Counted from the stretch's first letter, positions 17,463 through 25,817 are shown. The stretch is DNA of 64,000 nucleotides from Lachnospiraceae bacterium (GCA_017626095.1 JAGAJL010000002.1:40797-104796), one strand, 5' to 3'. The notes: generated from the sequence alone by a model not told the origin. Program-made: numbers and translations.

Positions 17463-18566
17463 ATGAATATTTTTTTACTTGGAACGTGTGGTACTCACAA
17501 TAATCAGACGATTCCGATTGATGATGAAATCATCATGGGAAGAGATGCATCGTTATGCCAATTGGTATTTTCCGCATCAGAAAAGGAAATTAGTGGAGTG
17601 CATTGTAAAATTCAAAATATTGACGGAACAATACAGTTGACGGATATGGGCTCCACAAATGGAACATTTTTGGATACAGGTGTAAGGCTTGTACCTCGTG
17701 TTCCGCAAATCCTATTGGATGGACAAGGATTTTATCTGGGCGATAAAAGTAATTCTTTCCAGGTTCAAATGGATGCAGTTAGTAAGCAGAGTGATTCTAA
17801 TCGTGAGGCGAATCCAAATTCGCATGCAGAGCAAAAAGGAAATCAAAAGGAACCACCAAAAGAGCCCCAAAAAGAATCGAGCGGAATAGGAATCAGTATT
17901 GCAACATTGGCCGCAGGAATCATTTCGGTGATTGTTGGAATTGCTGCTATCTTTTTAGATTCTGTTTTTTGGTTTGCTTTTATTTTGGGAATCATTGGAA
18001 TGGGACTTGGAATTCTTTCCATGGCAATGAAATGTAAGGGCAAAGCAATGTCGCTTCCTGGGACAGTCTTTTCATCAATTGTTATGGTTGCGATTATCGG
18101 AAGTATTATTTATGAAGCACTTACTCCTAAATCGCTGGTTGGAAGTTGGACATGTCCGGCTGCAAATAATCAATTAAGTGGTTTTTCGAATGCTATAGAG
18201 GAAGCACTTGATGATGCAGGAGTGAACTCGTTGTTGGCAGAAAAAATTGTAGATCTTGGTATTTCAGATGAAATGATATTTGTATTTTCTGAATCTGGAG
18301 AATTATATTTTCTGGATGGATATGGAAATAAAGTGGTTGTAAATAATGCAATCAATTGGGAAGATTTGGGTGGTTCTCTTTTGTTGACATACGAATTGAG
18401 TAGTGGTGATGGAGCTGAATTTGGGGTTAGTATAAAATTTGTCAGTGTTTCAGGTATAAAAATCCCTCCAATAAAATTAGTACATAATGCAAAGTATGAA
18501 ATAAAAGGAGATACATTGACGATTGATTTCTTTGGAAATGAAATAGAATTAGAAAGAGTAAAATAA
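17463..18566 (+). CDS. FHA domain membrane protein with C-terminal barrel-like domain
   Basis: 367 residues. FHA domain at about 1-100: MGRDASLCQLVF, SGVHCKIQN, DMGSTNGTFLDTG give the conserved Gly-Arg, Ser-x-x-His and Asn-Gly phosphothreonine-binding residues. A polar linker (120-140) leads to two or three hydrophobic helices (~142-220), then a C-terminal domain starting LVGSWTCPAANNQL that reads like a small beta-rich lipocalin-type domain and would lie outside. First gene of the cluster, with a GGGGAGGG site. The FHA half is closely related to that of the next gene, so the two are tandem duplicates with different tails. Function beyond phosphothreonine reading is unknown. Confidence 0.88.
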   Translation: MNIFLLGTCGTHNNQTIPIDDEIIMGRDASLCQLVFSASEKEISGVHCKIQNIDGTIQLTDMGSTNGTFLDTGVRLVPRVPQILLDGQGFYLGDKSNSFQVQMDAVSKQSDSNREANPNSHAEQKGNQKEPPKEPQKESSGIGISIATLAAGIISVIVGIAAIFLDSVFWFAFILGIIGMGLGILSMAMKCKGKAMSLPGTVFSSIVMVAIIGSIIYEALTPKSLVGSWTCPAANNQLSGFSNAIEEALDDAGVNSLLAEKIVDLGISDEMIFVFSESGELYFLDGYGNKVVVNNAINWEDLGGSLLLTYELSSGDGAEFGVSIKFVSVSGIKIPPIKLVHNAKYEIKGDTLTIDFFGNEIELERVK

Positions 18567-18587
18567 AGAAAAGGAGAGGTAGAGAAA

Positions 18588-19184
18588 TTGAAAAAAGTAT
18601 ATTTAGTTGGACGAAGTGGGATACATGGTAACAAGGAATTACTAGTTGAGAATGAGATATTACTTGGCAGAGACGCATCGGTATGTCAGCTTATTTATCC
18701 TTCAAACGAAAAGGGAATTAGTAGCGTGCATTGTAAAATTCAAAATATTAATGGAGCAGTTCAATTGACGGATATGGGCTCTACAAATGGTACTTTTCTT
18801 GATACAGGGGTTCGCTTAGCTCCCCATTCATCTCAAACATTGCAGTCGGGACAAGGTTTTTACCTTGGAGATAAAAATAACTCATTTGCAATCAGGGTAC
18901 AAAATGATGAAAAAGCATATGAAGCAAATAAAGCAAAAGATGGAGGTAAAGCATTTAGCATTACATCTATGGTTTTAGGCATTGTAGGTTCTGCTTTGAT
19001 TTTTTTGATGGATTTTATTCCTGTTATTATTTCCATAATCTGTGGAGTTGTTGGGGTTGTTTTTGGCGCCTATGCTTTATACAATAAGCGGAATGGAAAA
19101 GGAATGGCTATTGCTGGATTTGTATGTTCAATTGTTGCAATTGCTGTGCCCTTACTAATACTTTTGGTAGAATTGGTCGGTTAA
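18588..19184 (+). CDS. FHA domain membrane protein with DUF4190-like tail
   Basis: 198 residues from TTG 18588, set by AAGGAGAGGT at 18571-18580. FHA domain at ~1-105 with LLGRDASVCQLIYP, SSVHCKIQN and DMGSTNGTFLDTG; the Gly-Arg, Ser/His and Asn residues for phosphothreonine binding are kept. The tail (~120-198) has two to three helices, SITSMVLGIVGSALIFLMDF and later GMAIAGFVCSIVAIAVPLLI, resembling DUF4190. Follows the first FHA gene by 21 bp and shares long identical stretches with it at DNA level. Confidence 0.88.
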   Translation: MKKVYLVGRSGIHGNKELLVENEILLGRDASVCQLIYPSNEKGISSVHCKIQNINGAVQLTDMGSTNGTFLDTGVRLAPHSSQTLQSGQGFYLGDKNNSFAIRVQNDEKAYEANKAKDGGKAFSITSMVLGIVGSALIFLMDFIPVIISIICGVVGVVFGAYALYNKRNGKGMAIAGFVCSIVAIAVPLLILLVELVG

Positions 19185-19200
19185 TGGAGGAATGTATATT

Positions 19201-19842
19201 ATGGAAATGAAAAGATGTGAAAGAGGCCATTATTATGATGCATCTATGCATGTTGCATGTCCTTATTGTAATAATGTTAGAAATACTGAAATGACCGTTG
19301 CAATGGGAGTATCGGTTCCTAGTGGTAGTTTTTCAGGTGGTTCAAATAATTATGGTAGTAATACCGAAAAAACCGTTGCAATGGGAGTAGCGAATCCGAC
19401 TGTTGATTCCAATGCAGATTCGAATTCCCAGTCGTTATATGTAAATGATGATGGTGAAAAGACAGTTGCCATGTTTAAGACTACTCAGGGGGTTGATCCG
19501 GTTGTTGGATGGCTGGTTAGAATGAATGGAAAGGAAAGAGGACAGGATTACAGAATTCATTCGGATAATAATTTTATTGGTAGAAGCGAAAAGATGGATA
19601 TTTGTATCAAAGGTGATGATACTATTTCCAGAGAAAATCAAGCAATTTTGACTTATGATTCAACAGAAAATAAATTTTATTTTTCTGCCGGAGAAGGACG
19701 AAGTGTCGTTCGATTAAATGGAAAAGCAATTTTGCAAACCGTAGAATTAAATCAATATGACAAGGTAACAATAGGTAAAACGGAGTTATTGTTTATTCCA
19801 TTATGTGGTGATAATTTTACGTGGGAAGAGGAAGCGGAATAG
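19201..19842 (+). CDS. FHA domain protein with N-terminal Cys/His motif and EKTVAM repeats
   Basis: 213 residues from ATG 19201 (TGGAGG at 19185-19190; the ATG at 19192 is too close). Residues 1-25 carry KRCERGHYYD and CPYC, a short zinc-binding-like motif. Three copies of a threonine motif follow: TEMTVAMG, TEKTVAMG and GEKTVAMF, in a flexible Gly/Ser/Asn linker. The C-terminal FHA domain (~100-205) has FIGRSEKMDI, DTISRENQAI and VRLNGKAI. The repeated acidic-x-Thr-Val sites look like phospho-acceptors for an FHA domain, by analogy with the ETT motif of GarA/OdhI; this is inference. Soluble, no membrane segment. Confidence 0.88.
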   Translation: MEMKRCERGHYYDASMHVACPYCNNVRNTEMTVAMGVSVPSGSFSGGSNNYGSNTEKTVAMGVANPTVDSNADSNSQSLYVNDDGEKTVAMFKTTQGVDPVVGWLVRMNGKERGQDYRIHSDNNFIGRSEKMDICIKGDDTISRENQAILTYDSTENKFYFSAGEGRSVVRLNGKAILQTVELNQYDKVTIGKTELLFIPLCGDNFTWEEEAE

Positions 19843-19843
19843 T

Positions 19844-20653
19844 ATGTCTTGTGGCGAGAAAACCGTCGATTTAAGTGTCGAACGTGGTTATGCTGTGTGT
19901 GTGCCGAAAAGATATGGTATTCAAATTGGAAAATTACATGGCATAGGAAAAAGAGAAAATCAGGAAGATGCCTTTGCAATTTCAGAAATAAAGGATGATG
20001 ATGTATCGCAGAACGATATATTTGTTGTATTAGCTGATGGTATGGGTGGTATGCAGGATGGAGAAAGAGCCAGTTCTGCAGCAGTCATTTCATGCATGCA
20101 GTATTATGAACAGGGCGATTTTAAGCCGGATTGGATGAAGGATATGGTTTTGAATGCGAATGATGCAGCTATCGAAGCATTAGGTTCATCTGCCGGAAGT
20201 GGTGGTTCCACTCTTATTGCTGTTCAAATCTGTGAAATGAAAGTAAAGTGGGTCTCTGTTGGAGATAGTCACTTGTATTTATATCGTGATGGAGAATTAA
20301 AACAGGTTAATCATGATCATAATTATGGAGCCGTATTAGATGAGCAGGCAAAAAACGGCGAAATATCTCAAGAGGAAGCATTATATCACGCACGGCGAAA
20401 AGCATTGACCAGTTATATTGGTTTAAGTGATTTGGAAGAAATCGATGGTATCGGAGAAACGCTTGATATGAAAAGAGGAGATTATCTTCTTCTTTTATCA
20501 GATGGTGTTTTCGGCACGCTGTCGGATGATGAAATTATTGCAAATTTGCATGATTCTATCGGAAAGTCTGCATTATGCATACAAGCAGAGATTGAATCGA
20601 AACGGAAAGCGAATCAGGATAACTATACAGGAATTTTAATAAAATTTAATTAG
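19844..20653 (+). CDS. PP2C-type Ser/Thr phosphatase
   Basis: 269 residues from ATG 19844, 1 bp after the FHA gene; a GTG at 19805 is in frame but would overlap it. PP2C metal-site motifs: GKRENQEDAF, LADGMGGMQDGERAS, GDSHLYLYRDGEL, LLSDGVFGTLSDDE and the final NQDNYTGILIKF. It should remove phosphate from Thr/Ser, needing Mn2+ or Mg2+. Its N-terminus carries GEKTV, the same motif repeated in the preceding FHA protein. One of two phosphatases in the cluster. Confidence 0.93.
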   Translation: MSCGEKTVDLSVERGYAVCVPKRYGIQIGKLHGIGKRENQEDAFAISEIKDDDVSQNDIFVVLADGMGGMQDGERASSAAVISCMQYYEQGDFKPDWMKDMVLNANDAAIEALGSSAGSGGSTLIAVQICEMKVKWVSVGDSHLYLYRDGELKQVNHDHNYGAVLDEQAKNGEISQEEALYHARRKALTSYIGLSDLEEIDGIGETLDMKRGDYLLLLSDGVFGTLSDDEIIANLHDSIGKSALCIQAEIESKRKANQDNYTGILIKFN

Positions 20654-20663
20654 TTTTTAAAAA

Positions 20664-20703
20664 ACAGGAAAGGATTCCACGAGAAACGGTAATCTTTTCC
20701 TGT
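20664..20703 (+). other. Hairpin just before the VWA-FHA gene
   Basis: ACAGGAAAGGATT pairs with AATCTTTTCCTGT (one G-U) around a 14-nt loop. No T-run follows, and it ends 4 bp before the ATG at 20708, so it may affect translation or message processing. Confidence 0.5.
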
Positions 20704-20707
20704 ATTC

Positions 20708-22318
20708 ATGATTAAAAGTAATGAGTTGAGTGTCAAAATGAAGATAAATGTATTAAGTGTTGGAAAATATATAAAATTCATCCTGGTATGGATGATTAGT
20801 ATGTGTCTCATATCAAGTGTGAATGATATTGTTTATGCAGAAACTAAGATTGACAGTATCATTAGTGAAACGGAAATTGAAGGCCAGACTTTTTTGGTAT
20901 ATACACACCAAAATTCGAAAGTGGATTTTACTCCTACAGCGGAAGATAGCCAGGCTTTTTTTGGAAGTCAGCCATGTAGCGTTCTTAATATTGAAAAAGT
21001 AGATGTTGTACCTCAAGGAATTACCTATGATTGTATCATAGACGTTTCCGGTTCTATGGATCAGAAACGAATCGAAAAAGCAAAAGAAATGTTATGTAAA
21101 CTTGTTGCTGATAAAAAGGATACAGATGTTTTTCGTATTACGTGTATGGGAAATGAAAGAAAAAGTTCCGAGTTTATGACTTCATCAGATGAAATTATTG
21201 AATGTATCAGTCGTATTGAATTGACAAATGAAGATACAAATTTATATGACAGTATAAAAGAGGAATTATCGGCTTTGCAGGAAAATCAATCACTGCCTGA
21301 AAGAAAGTGTTTAATTATTTTTTCTGATGGTGCAGATGATCATGCCTCCGGGATCACTCGTGAAGAAGCACAAAAAGCAATTGAAGAAAGTGGTATTCCT
21401 GTTTTTACAATTGCTATGTTAAATGAAAAATATACCGATGTGCAGTTAGAAGCGACCAAAATTTTAGGTAGTTTTGGAAGAGCATCTTTTGGAGGGGAGC
21501 ATTTTGTTCCCCAGATTGATGAATGGGAGTATGAGGAAGCAATTGAGCAAATTGAAGCTGTGTGTAATGAAAGTCTATTGGTAACCATTGATTTAAGTGA
21601 CTTAAAATTACAAAATACAACTTATGATATGACATTGTATCTTTCTGATAAAGAAAAGGCTTCCACTGTTTATTATGAAATTGATTCAGATTTAGCAATG
21701 GAATTGCTTTTGAGTAAACCACAGGAGAATTTGACATTAAATGAGGTTAATGATAAAAATGTGGATTTAGCATCAAAAGCAGATGATGACGATGAAAACG
21801 AGAATTCTATGACGCAAGTTAGTGCGAATCAGATAGATAAATTAAGTCTCAGAAAGGATAGGTTTGATCAGCTATCGAAGTGGAAAGAAGAAATTGGAAG
21901 CCCCCAAATACTTATTGGGGCTATAGTGATAGTATTTTTTGTTTGGCTTTTCTTATTTATTATAGTATTGCTTAATAAAAGTAAACAAAAAAATCATTCT
22001 ACAAAAGAAAGCAGAGAAATCCCTCCATACATTGACATTGTTTTACATAGACAAAACGATCATGCAGAAATAAAAGAACGTCTTAAGGATGAGCTTTCGT
22101 TGGGACGTGGAAATTTGTGCGATATTATCATATCGGATGATGCATTATCGGAAATACATTGTATTCTTTTATATCGTAAGGGAAATGTATATATCGTTGA
22201 TCAGGATTCGACGAATGGAACATATGTTAATGGAATTCCTCAAAAGGGCTCTTACGAAATTAGCTCAGGGGATGTTCTCTTACTGGGTTCATATGAATAT
22301 GTAGTTTTATGGGAATAA
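20708..22318 (+). CDS. Membrane protein with extracellular VWA domain and cytosolic FHA domain
   Basis: Up to 536 residues; start uncertain (ATG 20708 or 20738, neither with a clear ribosome binding site). A signal-anchor-like hydrophobic segment near residues 20-40 (FILVWMISMCLISSVND) is followed by a VWA domain (~110-300) with an intact MIDAS: IIDVSGSMDQKR, the Thr in NEDTNLYDS, and FSDGADDHASG. A second membrane helix near 395-420 (AIVIVFFVWLFLFIIVLL) precedes a C-terminal FHA domain (~455-530): LGRGNLCDIIIS, LSEIHCILL, STNGTYVNG. It could couple an outside ligand to phosphothreonine recognition inside. Confidence 0.9.
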   Translation: MIKSNELSVKMKINVLSVGKYIKFILVWMISMCLISSVNDIVYAETKIDSIISETEIEGQTFLVYTHQNSKVDFTPTAEDSQAFFGSQPCSVLNIEKVDVVPQGITYDCIIDVSGSMDQKRIEKAKEMLCKLVADKKDTDVFRITCMGNERKSSEFMTSSDEIIECISRIELTNEDTNLYDSIKEELSALQENQSLPERKCLIIFSDGADDHASGITREEAQKAIEESGIPVFTIAMLNEKYTDVQLEATKILGSFGRASFGGEHFVPQIDEWEYEEAIEQIEAVCNESLLVTIDLSDLKLQNTTYDMTLYLSDKEKASTVYYEIDSDLAMELLLSKPQENLTLNEVNDKNVDLASKADDDDENENSMTQVSANQIDKLSLRKDRFDQLSKWKEEIGSPQILIGAIVIVFFVWLFLFIIVLLNKSKQKNHSTKESREIPPYIDIVLHRQNDHAEIKERLKDELSLGRGNLCDIIISDDALSEIHCILLYRKGNVYIVDQDSTNGTYVNGIPQKGSYEISSGDVLLLGSYEYVVLWE

Positions 22319-22338
22319 AATGAGAAAAAGGTGATTTC

Positions 22339-23073
22339 GTGTTAGTCGGGATATATTCAGATCAAGGTGCAAGAGAATATAACGAAGATAGTTGCACCGT
22401 TTTTAAAAAAGGGAATCTATTATGCGCAATTATGGCAGATGGTCTCGGTGGACATGGTGGTGGAGATATTGCATCGCGTACAGCGGTTGATGTTATAAAA
22501 AATAACGTAAAAAAAGCTGGACAAGTAGATGATATTACACAGAGTCAATTTAATTCATGGTTCGAACAGGCAAATGCGAGCATTGTGGCAATACAAAATC
22601 GTGAATGTCAAATGAAAACGACTTTAGCTGTTTTATGTATGAATGTTGTTTCAGGAAAAGTAAGCTTTGCTCATCTTGGCGATAGTCGTATTTATCATTT
22701 TCTGGATGGAAAAGAAATTTTTTGCACTTTTGATCATAGTGTTTCAAGAATGGCCGTTCTTGCAGGAGAAATAAGCATTGATGAAGTTCGCTTTCATAAG
22801 GATCGTAGTAAACTGCTAAAGGTAGTAGGAAAGGAGAATTTTAGCCCTCCTGAATTTGGAAATACAATAGTGAATCATGATCATAAGCATGCATTTCTAC
22901 TATGCACGGATGGTTTTTGGGAATATGTTACGGAACAGGAGATGGAAGATACCCTGATTCAATCAGAACATCCGGAAGACTGGATTAAAAAGATGTATAA
23001 AATTCTTAAGAACAAAGTTCGTGAAGAAAACATTCATAATGATAATAATTCTGCAATTGCCATATTCTTTTAG
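22339..23073 (+). CDS. Second PP2C-type Ser/Thr phosphatase
   Basis: 244 residues from GTG 22339 (AAGGTG upstream). PP2C motifs: SDQGAREYNEDSC, MADGLGGHGGGDIAS, LGDSRIYHFLDGK, LCTDGFWEYVTEQE and the terminal DNNSAIAIFF. It is compact and lacks extra domains. It differs considerably from the first phosphatase of the cluster, so the two probably have different targets or conditions. Lies between the VWA-FHA gene and the kinase. Confidence 0.93.
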   Translation: MLVGIYSDQGAREYNEDSCTVFKKGNLLCAIMADGLGGHGGGDIASRTAVDVIKNNVKKAGQVDDITQSQFNSWFEQANASIVAIQNRECQMKTTLAVLCMNVVSGKVSFAHLGDSRIYHFLDGKEIFCTFDHSVSRMAVLAGEISIDEVRFHKDRSKLLKVVGKENFSPPEFGNTIVNHDHKHAFLLCTDGFWEYVTEQEMEDTLIQSEHPEDWIKKMYKILKNKVREENIHNDNNSAIAIFF

Positions 23074-23138
23074 CAGTATGCAGATTATGAAAGGATTTAT
23101 TTCTTAATAAATAGATTAAAATACATTTGGAGAAAAAA

Positions 23139-25214
23139 ATGGATATTAATAATTTATGCCCTCATTGTATGAGGGAAATCAAAGAAGGAAAAAAAGAAAG
23201 ATGTCCATATTGTGGAAAAAATCCATATCAGATGGATGAGGTACAGCATCAATTAAAACCCTATACCATTTTGCAAGGAAAGTATCTGGTTGGATCTGTG
23301 CTTGGTGAAGGTGGTTTTGGCATAACATATGTTGGATTGGACATTAATTTGGAAATTCGTGTTGCCATAAAAGAATTCTACCCTAATGGGTATGCAACAA
23401 GAGAATCTAATGTTACAACTGAAGTGACAGCATATAGTGGTCAAAGTAGTGAAGTTGTATATAAATGGAGGGATAATTTTCTAAAAGAGGCCAGAAGTCT
23501 TGCAAAGTGTTCTCATTTACCGGGTGTTGTCGGGGTAAAGGATTTCTTTCAGGAAAATAATACAGCGTATATTGTACAAGAATATCTGGAAGGTGCGACA
23601 TTAAAAGAGTATGCTAATTCATTAGGTGGCAGGATTCCGGCTGATGAATTATTGCCCGCAATTAAACCGGTATTAATGGCACTTGGAGAAGTACATAAGC
23701 AAGGGCTAATTCACAGAGATATCAGTCCGGACAATATTATGTTGTTAAAGAACGGACAAATGAAACTGCTTGATTTTGGTGCGGCAAGAGATTTTACAAA
23801 TGAAGGAGAAAAGAGTCTTTCTGTTCTTTTAAAACCGGGTTATGCACCGGAAGAACAATATCGTACAAAAGGAAATCAAGGTCCGTGGTCTGATATTTAT
23901 GCTTTTGCAGGAACAATCTATAAATGCCTGACCGGTCAGACACCTCCGGAATCTATGGAGCGAATGAGACACGATGATATTCAATGGCCGAGTCAGATGG
24001 GAATTGCCATCTCGCCTCATGTTGAAATGGCTCTCATGAAAGCAATGGAGGTTTTTGCTGAAAAACGATATCAATCGGTTGAAGAATTTTGCAATGATTT
24101 ATATTTTATAGAGACAACGGCATCGCAAATACCATTATCCAATCCTTTGGTACAGTCGCAACAGGATATGAATCGGACAATTTCTAATATTCCTGTCAAT
24201 ACTCCTGTTCATACAACGACAAATGCTTCTGTTAACTCATATGTACGTTCTGAGGGGCAAATATTTACAAAAAGTCCAACTTTATCGGATGAAAAAAATA
24301 CAGGGTCTGCACAGATAGAAAACAAAAAATCTTTTGATTTTATGGAATTTGTAAAGAAAAATGTATTTTTCTTTGCCATTGGAGGTGCAGCATTATCATT
24401 AATCATCATTTCAATTATTCTCATTGTTGCAGTGAATAAAAAGCAAGAGAAGGAAGTTGAGAAATCTCATGAACCTTCTAAGAGTGAGACTATGGTTATT
24501 GTTGAAGATACGGAGGAAGAATTAATAGAAGAAGCTGAACAGACTGATTATATTGACGATATGGATAATATAACAGATGAAGAATATTTTGAGGCTGAAG
24601 AAGAAATTGAGATATTGCCGGAAGAAGAGACGATTGATTGTCCTCGTTGTGGAAAAAAAATTTTGGAAAATGTACCATGGAAAGTACCTGCCGCAACTGA
24701 TGAATTAAATGCAAAGATGGCAGAAACGGGAAGGACACCATTAGAGTACTATAATCCTGATGAACATGATTATCAGATCTTTTGTGAAGATATTACATGG
24801 GAAGATGCAAAATTGAAATGTGAAGAGATGGGAGGACATTTGGCAACGATAACTTGTAGAGAAGAAATTGATAAAATCGAATCTTATCTTTATGAGGTTG
24901 GAGCTGATCAGCCAGAGGCACCACTTCATATCTGGTGGGGAGCAAAATGTCAGGGCTGTGATGTAAATGGCCTGTGCTATTTGTCTCCTGTTACCTATGG
25001 AGAAATTTTAGGAATATCTAATTGGTATCCGGGTGAGCCTACTCATTTTGATCCTCAGACGCATGAAGAAGAATTATATATTTCTATGGTTTATATGCCC
25101 GGAGTATGTCAAAATGGTAATTGGGTATGGCTGGATGTTCCAAACGATATTAGCTATATTTATCCTGGAAGAATTGCATATATATGTGAATGGGAACATG
25201 TTTTAGCTGAGTGA
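23139..25214 (+). CDS. Transmembrane Ser/Thr kinase with zinc-ribbon-like N-terminus and C-type-lectin-like outer domain
   Basis: 691 residues from ATG 23139 (GGAG at 23129-23132; a TTG at 23127 is less likely). Residues 7-25 are CPHC...CPYCG, zinc-ribbon-like. Kinase domain ~45-325: glycine loop LGEGGFGITY, Lys78 in VAIKEF, catalytic Asp194 in IHRDISPDN, DFG at 212-214, GYAPEEQY. One membrane helix at ~408-432. Outside: an acidic stretch, CPRCGKK at 501, and residues ~541-690 reading as a C-type-lectin fold (WEDAKLKCEEMGGHLATI, WWGAK, NWYPGEP, CQNGNWVW, YICEWE). The outer domain replaces the PASTA repeats of PrkC-type kinases, so a different ligand is expected. Confidence 0.93.
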   Translation: MDINNLCPHCMREIKEGKKERCPYCGKNPYQMDEVQHQLKPYTILQGKYLVGSVLGEGGFGITYVGLDINLEIRVAIKEFYPNGYATRESNVTTEVTAYSGQSSEVVYKWRDNFLKEARSLAKCSHLPGVVGVKDFFQENNTAYIVQEYLEGATLKEYANSLGGRIPADELLPAIKPVLMALGEVHKQGLIHRDISPDNIMLLKNGQMKLLDFGAARDFTNEGEKSLSVLLKPGYAPEEQYRTKGNQGPWSDIYAFAGTIYKCLTGQTPPESMERMRHDDIQWPSQMGIAISPHVEMALMKAMEVFAEKRYQSVEEFCNDLYFIETTASQIPLSNPLVQSQQDMNRTISNIPVNTPVHTTTNASVNSYVRSEGQIFTKSPTLSDEKNTGSAQIENKKSFDFMEFVKKNVFFFAIGGAALSLIIISIILIVAVNKKQEKEVEKSHEPSKSETMVIVEDTEEELIEEAEQTDYIDDMDNITDEEYFEAEEEIEILPEEETIDCPRCGKKILENVPWKVPAATDELNAKMAETGRTPLEYYNPDEHDYQIFCEDITWEDAKLKCEEMGGHLATITCREEIDKIESYLYEVGADQPEAPLHIWWGAKCQGCDVNGLCYLSPVTYGEILGISNWYPGEPTHFDPQTHEEELYISMVYMPGVCQNGNWVWLDVPNDISYIYPGRIAYICEWEHVLAE

Positions 25215-25317
25215 TATAAATAATTTTATTCGTGAAAATAATATTTAAGAAAATAACAAGAATGTAAAAAACAAAAATGCTTGAATGAAAAAACAATGAA
25301 AAACAAGATTAAAAAGC

Positions 25318-25346
25318 TTGCATTTATCTGCATGCTATGTTAGACT
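25318..25346 (+). promoter_or_regulatory. Candidate promoter of rplS
   Basis: TTGCAT, 17-bp spacer, TAGACT. It would give rplS transcription independent of the upstream accessory genes. Confidence 0.45.
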
Positions 25347-25384
25347 ATTCACGTTGTGAAAAGAGATGGTCCTCTGTTACAGAT

Positions 25385-25406
25385 CGTATTAAGAACATCC
25401 AATACG
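25385..25406 (+). promoter_or_regulatory. Leader hairpin directly before rplS (possible L19 autoregulatory leader)
   Basis: CGTATT pairs with AATACG around a 10-nt loop; the ribosome binding site GGAAGGAG begins at its 3' end, 16 bp before the ATG. L19 leaders that bind the protein are known in Firmicutes; a match to that specific family was not verified. Confidence 0.4.
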
Positions 25407-25422
25407 GAAGGAGATAAACACA

Positions 25423-25770
25423 ATGAGCGATATCATTAAAGAAATCGAAGCTGCTCAGTTAAAAGCAGAAGTACCTCAGTTTTCTGTCGGTGATACTGTT
25501 AAGGTATACGGCAAGATCAAAGAAGGAAACCGTGAAAGAATTCAGATTTTTGAAGGAACTGTTATTAAAAGACAGAACGGCGGAAACCGTGAGACTTTCA
25601 CTGTAAGAAAAACTTCTAATGGTGTAGGAGTTGAAAAAACATGGCCCTTACATTCACCCAATGTTGAAAAAGTTGAAGTTGTTAGACAGGGTAAAGTAAG
25701 ACGTGCTAAACTTTACTACTTAAGAGACAGAGTAGGAAAGAAAGCAAAAGTTAAAGAATTAGTTAAATAG
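25423..25770 (+). CDS. rplS: 50S ribosomal protein L19
   Basis: 115 residues, full length. Family blocks: [54 protein letters not shown] and [18 protein letters not shown]19 lies at the 30S-50S interface. In most Firmicutes rplS directly follows trmD; here 11 kb of other genes lie between them. Strong GGAAGGAG site. Confidence 0.98.
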   Translation: MSDIIKEIEAAQLKAEVPQFSVGDTVKVYGKIKEGNRERIQIFEGTVIKRQNGGNRETFTVRKTSNGVGVEKTWPLHSPNVEKVEVVRQGKVRRAKLYYLRDRVGKKAKVKELVK

Positions 25771-25781
25771 TTCAGAATTCG

Positions 25782-25817
25782 GGGACAAATACGAAAGTAC
25801 TTGTCCCTTTGCTTTTG
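25782..25817 (+). terminator. Terminator after rplS
   Basis: GGGACAA-A-TAC pairs with GTA-C-TTGTCCC across a GAAA tetraloop (one mismatch), followed by TTTGCTTTT. The 3' arm overlaps the candidate -35 box of the next promoter. Confidence 0.7.

Noticed and set aside
20664-20703. Terminator before the VWA-FHA gene
   Set aside because: The hairpin is stable but lacks a T-run, and the genes on both sides are probably in one operon.
17463-25214. Type VI secretion regulation (PpkA/PppA/Fha) as explanation for the cluster
   Set aside because: None of the structural T6SS genes are present, and T6SS is not expected in a Firmicute. Similarity is limited to the shared kinase-phosphatase-FHA logic.
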